NCBI RefSeq assembly: GCF_003070865.1
Contig: NZ_CP026948.1
Coordinates: 372,001-436,000, forward strand
Source: Corynebacterium liangguodongii
GTDB lineage: Bacteria; Actinomycetota; Actinomycetes; Mycobacteriales; Mycobacteriaceae
Length of the DNA: 64,000 nucleotides
Reading direction: 5' to 3'
In this document: one piece after another, positions 59,040 through 64,000 of the stretch
Numbering within the stretch: position 1 is the stretch's first letter
Layout: the number at the start of each line of letters is the position of its first letter
The notes under the pieces: model-generated
What the model was told of the DNA's origin: nothing
The model's database searches: none
Seen by the model: the letters and a program-made list of their open reading frames with translations, nothing else
Program-made: the position numbers and the translations under genes

Positions 59040-60128
59040 CTAGCCGAGGGCGGGGTAGTCGTTGTAGCCCTTCTCCCCGCCGACGTAGAAGGTGGCGGGA
59101 TCGGGCACATTTTCCTCGGCGCCGGACTTCCAACGGGCGATGAGGTCGGGGTTGGCCAGGATCGGGCGGGCCACGGCGGCGGCGTCGACCCAGCCCTGCT
59201 CGACCATCTCGGCAGCGTCCTCGCGGGTGGTGGTCTCCGGCGTGCTGATGGTGGCGTTGCCGAAGATGACACCATCGAAGTGCTCCCGCACGAGCTTGGC
59301 GAAGGTGCCGTTGAGGTTCTCCTGCTCGATGGAGATGTAGGCCAGGCCGATTTCGTTGAGCGCGTCGACGAGCGCGGTGTAGGTCTCGATCCCGTGCGCC
59401 TCATCGGACTCGTCGACGCCCTGGATGCTCATGCCGGGGCAGATGCGGATGCCGAGGCGGTCCGCGCCGATCTCCTCGGCAACCGCGCGGGCGACCGAGA
59501 TCGGGTAGGCGGCGCGCTTTTCCGGGGTGCCGCCCCATTCGTCGTCGCGCACGTTGGAGTTCTTGCCCAGGAAGGTGTGCAGGAAGTAGCCGTTGGCGCC
59601 GTGGAGCTCCACGCCGTCGAAACCTGCCTCGATGGCGCGGCGGGCCGCGGCGACGAACTCGTCGCGAGCCTTCTCCAGCTGCTCTGCGGTGGCAGGCTCC
59701 GGCGTCTCGTAGGGCAGGTGGTTTCCCTGCTCGTCGCGGCTGTGGCCCTCGTGGGCTACCGCGCTCGGCGCCTCGACGGGCAGGCCGGTGACCTTGGTGT
59801 GGGTGTTCCAGCCGGCGTGCATGAGCTGGACGACGATCGCTCCGCCCTCGGCGTGGACAGCGTCGGTGATCTCCCGCCAGGCGGGGATGTGCTTATCGTC
59901 GTAGAGGCCGGGCTGGGTGTACTGGACACGGCCGGCCAGGGAAGGGGATGTGCCGTCGGTGACGATGAGACCGACGGAGGCGCGGTCGCGGAAATACTGC
60001 ACCATCATCGGGGTGGGGGTGCCGTCGGTTGCGGCGCGCAGCCTACCCATCGGCGCTTGCACCACGCGGTTGCTCAGCTCGATCGAACCCGCGGTGAGCG
60101 GCTGCCAGAGAACATCGATGTTAGCCAT
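59040..60128 (-). CDS. alkene reductase (old yellow enzyme family)
   Basis: OYE-type FMN oxidoreductase, 362 aa, reduces activated C=C bonds (enones, quinones, nitroesters) with NAD(P)H. Family blocks: LSNRVVQAPMGRLRA (FMN site), MHAGWNTH, EAGFDGVELHGANGYFLHTFL with the usual His/Asn substrate pair, RDDEWGGTPEKR, and VDAAAVARPILANPDL. GAAAGG precedes the ATG, and a palindrome at 60143-60155 lies 15 bp upstream. It sits between the esr kinase and regulator genes and ends 9 bp from the convergent kinase gene. Confidence 0.93.
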   Translation of the reverse strand: MANIDVLWQPLTAGSIELSNRVVQAPMGRLRAATDGTPTPMMVQYFRDRASVGLIVTDGTSPSLAGRVQYTQPGLYDDKHIPAWREITDAVHAEGGAIVVQLMHAGWNTHTKVTGLPVEAPSAVAHEGHSRDEQGNHLPYETPEPATAEQLEKARDEFVAAARRAIEAGFDGVELHGANGYFLHTFLGKNSNVRDDEWGGTPEKRAAYPISVARAVAEEIGADRLGIRICPGMSIQGVDESDEAHGIETYTALVDALNEIGLAYISIEQENLNGTFAKLVREHFDGVIFGNATISTPETTTREDAAEMVEQGWVDAAAVARPILANPDLIARWKSGAEENVPDPATFYVGGEKGYNDYPALG

Positions 60129-60142
60129 GTTACCTTTCCATC

Positions 60143-60155
60143 ATTCTAATAGAAT
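60143..60155. promoter_or_regulatory. palindromic operator candidate upstream of the ene-reductase
   Basis: ATTCTA-A-TAGAAT, a perfect 6-1-6 inverted repeat overlapping TAGAAT, a likely -10 on the minus strand. Suits a dimeric repressor that senses electrophiles. Confidence 0.5.
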
Positions 60156-60179
60156 CGATAGGGTAATTGCCCTCGCTCG

Positions 60180-62069
60180 CTACATGCTACGCTGTTTTGC
60201 GACACTCAACAACGAGGCCGCTACCTTGTCAGTTTCCTGCAGAAAAGGGGCGTTCGTGCCGGGCATCGGGGAGATGGCGACGTCCGCCCATTGGCTGTCG
60301 GTGGGGATGCCACAGACGTGAACCCGGGGGTCGAGCTCGCCGTCCGCACGGACGACGCGCCTCGTCGCCCCGTCGGTCTCCGGGGCGGCGGTGGGGGTGC
60401 CGTGCGGGCTAAACGGGCGCACGCGGCCGGCGCTGAGGAGCGAGCGCATGAACGGGTCGGCGGTGCGGGAGAGGTTGGGGTTGGGCAAGAAGGCGTCGGC
60501 AAGTACGCCCGCTCGCGCCACCCTCCCCTCGCTGGAGAGCTCGTAGCCGGCCTCGTCGATCGCGAGCGAGGGCCGCGGGCCGAGGAAGCGCACGAGCCCG
60601 CACTCGACGAGCGCGTAGAGCTCGCGGGTGCGAAAGAGCGGCGGGCCCGAGCCGACCATCTGGCCGAAGGCCATGAACTTTCCCAGCGCCGTATCGTCGG
60701 GGGCGGCGCGGCCGTTTTCGGTGGCCAGGCCGGTGGGCTTGCGCGCGCCGTGGATCTCCCACAGGGCGGCCTTGACCGGCGAATCCCACCCCGCGGCCGC
60801 CTCGCTGATGTCGCGCCCCATCAGGTCCTTGATGCGGGCCGTGAGCTCGTCGATGCCGAGCCCCTCGGTGCCGCGCAGCGGAGTGATGCGCTCGACGAGG
60901 TCGAAGGGCTCGCTGGATACGCCGTCGAGCGCTGCGGTCAGGGCGGCGGGGACGCGCTCGATGTCGTGCGCGGAGGCGTGCGCCTCAAGGTCGGCGTCGT
61001 CGATGCGGCGCACAATCTTATCGACGCCCTCGTTGAGCGCCTCCGGCCTCACGCGGGCGAGGGTGCGGTAGTAGGCCTCGAAGACGTCGCGCACGAGGTC
61101 GGGCCAGAGCTGGGTGCCGAAGCTGATCTCGGCATCGCCGCGCGAGAGCTGCGCGAGGCGCGCCTTGTGCCGCGCGAGCACGGCCTTCGGCGGCAGTGAG
61201 CGGTAGTCGGATTTTGGCAGGTAGGGGTATCCGCGGCCCGAAGTGACGGTGAGCCGCGGCTCTGCGCCGGAGGGGACGTAGCGCAGGCTGGCGGGCTCGA
61301 AACGGCCCCCGCGCCCGGCGGTGACCAGGGTGAGCAGGTCGAAAAAGCCCATGCCGAGCCCGCGCACGAGCACGTCCTCGCCCGCCGGTAAGGCATCGAC
61401 GTCCTGCTCGATGGGGTTGTCGGGGCGGACCCAGGGGTGCCCGCTGCGCGCGAGGCGTTCCTCGGAGGTGTTGAGGAGCCATCCCGTGGAGGCCACGGTG
61501 GCGTCGGCGGTGATGCGCTCGCCGGTCTCAAGGGTGATCTCGTCTCGCCCGTCTCGCTCTGCTATGCCCACCGCCCGGGCGCGGTGGCGCTCCACCGTCA
61601 CCGCTTCCGGCAGCCGCGCCAGCGCGACACCGAGTACCCAGCGCAGGTAGGCGCCGTAGAGCGCCCGGGTGGGGTTCGACTCCTCCCGGGTGCGCGCGAT
61701 CTCCGCGGCAAACCCCTCGGCCACCGCCTCGCTTACGGGGTGCGCGCGAAGCAGCCTCGCCTTGGGTTCAGTGAGGGGCTCGCCGCGCAGGGCCTGGATC
61801 CACTCGTAGAGTGTGGGGCCTTCGAGCACGGCCGCGCCGACGCTCGCGCCGGGCTCGGTAAACAGCGTCACTGCTCCGGCGAGGGTGTTCATGCGCATCT
61901 CGCGGGGCTGGTCGGTGCGCCAAACGCGGCCGGAGCCGATCTCGGAGTCGTCGATAAGGTGCAGCGTGAGCTGCGGCACGGCGGCGACGCCGTCGAGATA
62001 CGCGGCGATCCGCTCGACGGTGGAGATCCCGCGCGGCCCCATCCCGATGAGTGCGATGTGTGCGTCCAT
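60180..62069 (-). CDS. FAD/NAD(P)-binding protein (NAD_binding_9 type)
   Basis: 629 aa. N-terminal dinucleotide fold starting DAHIALIGMGPRGISTVERI (Gly-x-Gly-x-x-Gly at about 9-14) continuing through SEIGSGRVWRTDQP and a second nucleotide region (GEDVLVRGLGMGFFDLLTLV). Members of this large family are of unknown substrate. I use ATG 62069 (MDAHIALIG) rather than upstream in-frame codons that lie antisense to the regulator gene. No ribosome site; TAGTGT seven bases upstream implies a leaderless start. 29 bp separate its start from that of esrR. Confidence 0.85.
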   Translation of the reverse strand: MDAHIALIGMGPRGISTVERIAAYLDGVAAVPQLTLHLIDDSEIGSGRVWRTDQPREMRMNTLAGAVTLFTEPGASVGAAVLEGPTLYEWIQALRGEPLTEPKARLLRAHPVSEAVAEGFAAEIARTREESNPTRALYGAYLRWVLGVALARLPEAVTVERHRARAVGIAERDGRDEITLETGERITADATVASTGWLLNTSEERLARSGHPWVRPDNPIEQDVDALPAGEDVLVRGLGMGFFDLLTLVTAGRGGRFEPASLRYVPSGAEPRLTVTSGRGYPYLPKSDYRSLPPKAVLARHKARLAQLSRGDAEISFGTQLWPDLVRDVFEAYYRTLARVRPEALNEGVDKIVRRIDDADLEAHASAHDIERVPAALTAALDGVSSEPFDLVERITPLRGTEGLGIDELTARIKDLMGRDISEAAAGWDSPVKAALWEIHGARKPTGLATENGRAAPDDTALGKFMAFGQMVGSGPPLFRTRELYALVECGLVRFLGPRPSLAIDEAGYELSSEGRVARAGVLADAFLPNPNLSRTADPFMRSLLSAGRVRPFSPHGTPTAAPETDGATRRVVRADGELDPRVHVCGIPTDSQWADVAISPMPGTNAPFLQETDKVAASLLSVAKQRSM

Positions 62070-62076
62070 GTCCACC

Positions 62077-62090
62077 ACACTAGCTAGCAT
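62077..62090. promoter_or_regulatory. overlapping divergent -10 elements of two leaderless genes
   Basis: On the minus strand TAGTGT (62082-62077) lies seven bases before ATG 62069; on the plus strand TAGCAT (62085-62090) lies seven bases before ATG 62098. Two bases separate the -10 boxes, so RNA polymerase could not occupy both at once. Confidence 0.55.
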
Positions 62091-62097
62091 CGGGTGT

Positions 62098-62748
62098 ATG
62101 GTTGGCGTCTTTTTGGTTGATGACCACTCGGTGTTCCGGGCCGGCGTGCGCGCCGAACTGGCGGCAAAGGTCGACATCGTCGGTGAGGCAGGCACGGTCG
62201 CGGAGGCTATCTCCCGCATCGACGTGGCGCGCCCGGACGTCGTGCTTGTCGACGTCCACATGCCCGACGGCGGAGGCCTCGCCGTCATCCGGGGAGTCAC
62301 GGCGCCGACCCGCTTCCTCGCGCTGTCCGTCTCGGACGCCGCCGAGGACGTCATCGCGCTCATCCGGGCGGGCGCGCGCGGGTACGTGACCAAGAATATC
62401 AGCGGCGCCGAGCTCGCCGAGGCCATCGAGCGGGTCAACGGCGGGGATGCCTACTTCTCCCCACGCCTGGCCGGTTTCGTCCTCGACGCCTTCGCTACGG
62501 GCGGGGTGGTCGAGGATCCGGCGGGCGAGCCGGTCAAGGTCGACGACCCGCTTGTCGACGCCTTGACGCGCCGCGAACTCGAAGTCCTGCGCCTACTCGC
62601 CCGCGGCTACACCTACAAAGAGATCGGTAAAGAGCTCTTCATCTCGGTCAAGACCGTAGAGACCCACGCGTCGAACATCCTGCGCAAGACCCAGACCTCC
62701 AACCGGCACCAGCTGACCCGGTGGGCGGCGGACCGGGATTTGGATTAG
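62098..62748 (+). CDS. esrR: NarL/LuxR-family response regulator, EsrR-like
   Basis: 216 aa. Receiver domain about 1-118 with acidic pocket Asp8-Asp9, phosphoacceptor Asp52 (VLVDVHMPDG), conserved Ser/Lys (ALSVSD, GYVTKN), and C-terminal LuxR HTH about 150-212 (LTRRELEVLRLLARGYTYKEIGKELFISVKTVETHASNIL). Partner of the PspC kinase at 57873. Leaderless start as described for 62077-62090. Confidence 0.9.
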   Translation: MVGVFLVDDHSVFRAGVRAELAAKVDIVGEAGTVAEAISRIDVARPDVVLVDVHMPDGGGLAVIRGVTAPTRFLALSVSDAAEDVIALIRAGARGYVTKNISGAELAEAIERVNGGDAYFSPRLAGFVLDAFATGGVVEDPAGEPVKVDDPLVDALTRRELEVLRLLARGYTYKEIGKELFISVKTVETHASNILRKTQTSNRHQLTRWAADRDLD

Positions 62749-62783
62749 GCACCATTCGGCCCCGAGGGGCGCTGTCTGGATCA

Positions 62784-62839
62784 GGTAAACCCGGAGAGAT
62801 AAACCCGGAGAGGTAAACCCGGAGAGGTAAACCCGCGGG
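62784..62839 (+). repeat. four 14-bp direct repeats after esrR
   Basis: GGTAAACCCGGAGA (62784-62797), GATAAACCCGGAGA (62798-62811), GGTAAACCCGGAGA (62812-62825) and the diverged GGTAAACCCGCGGG (62826-62839), end to end without spacers. Located 35 bp after the esrR stop and 140 bp before imuA. Confidence 0.9.
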
Positions 62840-62916
62840 TCTTCCGCCTCAACTCGGAGCATGTTCGGGGTGTCCGGGTTGAGGCTGAACCCGGCCTTGG
62901 CGTGGCGGGCGAGCAT

Positions 62917-62970
62917 TAGGCTATTTGTTCGAAACGCGGCGTTGCTCATGTCGCGACCGCGGTGCATACT
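62917..62970 (+). promoter_or_regulatory. imuA promoter with weak LexA half-site
   Basis: TTGCTC (62942-62947), 17 bp, CATACT (62965-62970) is a good sigma-A promoter, and GTG 62978 begins seven bases after the -10, so the message is leaderless. Just upstream, the 16 bases at 62917-62932 end in TTTGTTCGA, matching one half of the corynebacterial SOS box TCGAACANNTGTTCGA; the left half is degenerate. Confidence 0.45.
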
Positions 62971-62977
62971 GTAGAGC

Positions 62978-63661
62978 GTGAATGGAACGGCTATTCGATT
63001 TCAGGGGAAGGGGGAGGAACCTTCCCGCAGCGCCCAGATTGCCCAGCTGCGTGCCAGGGTAGAGGCTATGGGGGGCGCCCCGGAGCCGCGCCGTTTCGCG
63101 CCGGGGGACGTCTTAGAAGTTGGCTCACAGTTTCGATCTCTCCTTCCCCGCGGGGGTCTGCCGCGCCAGGCGGTGACACACGCGAGCGAGACCGCCGCCC
63201 TGGTTGTCGAGATGCTAGAGGCAGTCACCGCGACGGGCGGTTTTGCCGGCGTGGTGGGCTGGCCGGAGCTGTCGTACGCCGGGATCTCCCATCTCGAGCG
63301 GGTCATCGCTGTGCCGGATCCCGGGATCGACCCGCTGAGCGTTGCCGGGGTGCTTGTTGAGGGCCTCGACCTCGTGGTGCTGCACTTACCGCAGCGCATC
63401 GCGCTGAGCCCGGTGCGCGCCCGCCCGCTGCTTGCCCGCGTGCGGCGTGGCCGGGCGGCGCTTATCACCGTCAACGCGGAGGTGCCTTCCCCGGCGCTGC
63501 GGCTGAGCGCGCGGGTGGTCGGCTTCCATGGCATCGGGCGCGGCTCTGGCCGCATTACGGGGTTTGACCTGCGGGTCGAGGCGGCGGGTCACCGCACGGC
63601 CTCGGCGGTGATCACGCTGGGGCAGGCGGCGGGGCGTGCCCCGCTCGAGGCGGTGCGCTAA
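62978..63661 (+). CDS. imuA: ImuA-like SOS mutagenesis protein
   Basis: 227 aa, RecA/SulA-fold-like protein. SAQIAQLRARVEAM near the N-terminus, then TASETAALVVEMLEAVT-like helix and a SulA/RecA-like core (GFAGVVGWPELSYAGISHLERVIAVP), C-terminal ITGFDLRVEAAG. Partner of ImuB and DnaE2 in error-prone translesion synthesis. It lies 1 bp from imuB. GTG 62978 is supported by the promoter spacing. Confidence 0.85.
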   Translation: MNGTAIRFQGKGEEPSRSAQIAQLRARVEAMGGAPEPRRFAPGDVLEVGSQFRSLLPRGGLPRQAVTHASETAALVVEMLEAVTATGGFAGVVGWPELSYAGISHLERVIAVPDPGIDPLSVAGVLVEGLDLVVLHLPQRIALSPVRARPLLARVRRGRAALITVNAEVPSPALRLSARVVGFHGIGRGSGRITGFDLRVEAAGHRTASAVITLGQAAGRAPLEAVR

Positions 63662-63662
63662 G

Positions 63663-64000
63663 GTGCGCGTGGCCGCCGTGTGGTTCCCGGACTGGCCGGT
63701 TCAGGCCGCGCGCCTGGACGCGGACGGTGAGCTGGCAGAACCTATCGCCATCGTGCGCCAGCACAGGGTTAAGGCCTGCTCGCAGGATGCCCGCGCCCGC
63801 GGGGTGCGCCGCGGGATGAAGCTGCGTCACGCTCAGGCGCTTGTCCCGGAGCTTCAGGCGGTAGACGATGACCCGGAGCGCGACGGGCGTATGTTCGCTG
63901 GGCTCGCCGCAGGGCTCGACGATGTCGCCGCGAGCGTGGAGATCCTCCGCCCGGGACTCGCCGTGGTCGATATGGCGGCGGCGGGGAAGTTTCACGGTGG
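63663..64000 (+). CDS. imuB: ImuB-like Y-family DNA polymerase homologue (5' part)
   Basis: First 112 codons only; the gene runs off the window. VRVAAVWFPDWPVQAARLDADG, then ARARGVRRGMKLRHAQALVPEL matches the palm/fingers start of ImuB (WxPDWPV, GVRxGMxxxxAQALxP). ImuB lacks polymerase activity in studied cases and bridges to the beta clamp and DnaE2. GTG 63663 directly follows imuA. Confidence 0.88.
   Translation, partial: MRVAAVWFPDWPVQAARLDADGELAEPIAIVRQHRVKACSQDARARGVRRGMKLRHAQALVPELQAVDDDPERDGRMFAGLAAGLDDVAASVEILRPGLAVVDMAAAGKFHG

Noticed and set aside
62784..62839. CRISPR array
   Set aside because: Repeats are 14 bp and contiguous with no spacers; no cas genes nearby.
62593..62967. 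Minus-strand ORF covering the 14-bp repeats
   Set aside because: No ribosome site, repetitive product caused by the repeat, and overlap with the end of esrR.

Overview
The window is high-GC actinobacterial chromosome and reads as a Corynebacterium. The evidence is the gene order (spc/alpha ribosomal block, truA, ESX-4-type type VII secretion locus, rplM-rpsI, glmM, glmS, alr-tsaE-tsaB-rimI-tsaD, groES-groEL1, WhiB, sigD-rsdA, guaB-guaB3-guaA), a DtxR-type iron box, a CIRCE element, a GroEL1 with a His-rich tail, and an EsrISR-like envelope-stress system. No rRNA, tRNA, CRISPR array, IS element or prophage was seen. Synteny statements rest on recalled gene orders of M. tuberculosis and C. glutamicum, not on a search.

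Layout. (1) 1-500: two tandem, mutually similar micro-proteins (51 and 33 aa) closed by a perfect 17-bp hairpin. (2) 534-2054: rplN-rplX-rplE. (3) 2055-11110: an accessory, iron-related island that splits the spc operon. It holds a decayed phytase-like gene, a secreted lipase, a siderophore-interacting reductase divergent (across a DtxR box) from a siderophore ABC importer, a gutted NIS siderophore synthetase and an MFS exporter. The order resembles the ciu locus of C. diphtheriae. One permease carries a frameshift and the synthetase has lost its core, so the siderophore pathway looks to be decaying. (4) 11486-14201: rpsH-rplF-rplR-rpsE-rpmD-rplO. (5) 14372-22340: DUF1707 gene, secY-adk-map, an L,D-transpeptidase, infA, rpsM-rpsK-rpsD-rpoA-rplQ. 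(6) 22409-25560: truA and a large membrane protein. (7) 25666-34899: ESX-4-like locus (eccB, mycP, eccD, eccC, an Rv3446c-type gene, esxU, esxT). (8) 35221-44923: rplM-rpsI, glmM, a three-gene ESX-4-linked module matching Rv3440c/Rv3439c in position, a Ser-less alpha/beta hydrolase, glmS, a small membrane protein, alr, tsaE. (9) 44949-49756: anchored protein, tsaB-rimI-tsaD, groES-groEL1. (10) 49828-56641: WhiB, sigD-rsdA, DUF5319, guaB-guaB3-guaA. (11) 56732-62748: esrI/esrS/esrR-like system, with an ene-reductase and an FAD/NAD(P)-binding protein between kinase and regulator. (12) 62978-64000: imuA and the start of imuB, which runs off the window.

Two themes stand out. First, many genes lack a Shine-Dalgarno and instead have a -10 hexamer ending 6-9 nt before the start codon (ldt, truA, glmM, hydrolase, glmS, alr, 44949, guaA, esrS, the FAD protein, esrR, imuA), which indicates leaderless mRNAs and fixes several starts. 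Second, catalytic residues are missing in otherwise intact genes (hydrolase GHGMGG, GuaB3 without the loop cysteine). The most promising little-described items are the micro-protein pair, the proline-rich ESX-4-linked operon at 37811-39854, and the palindromes and divergent leaderless promoters around the esr/redox genes.
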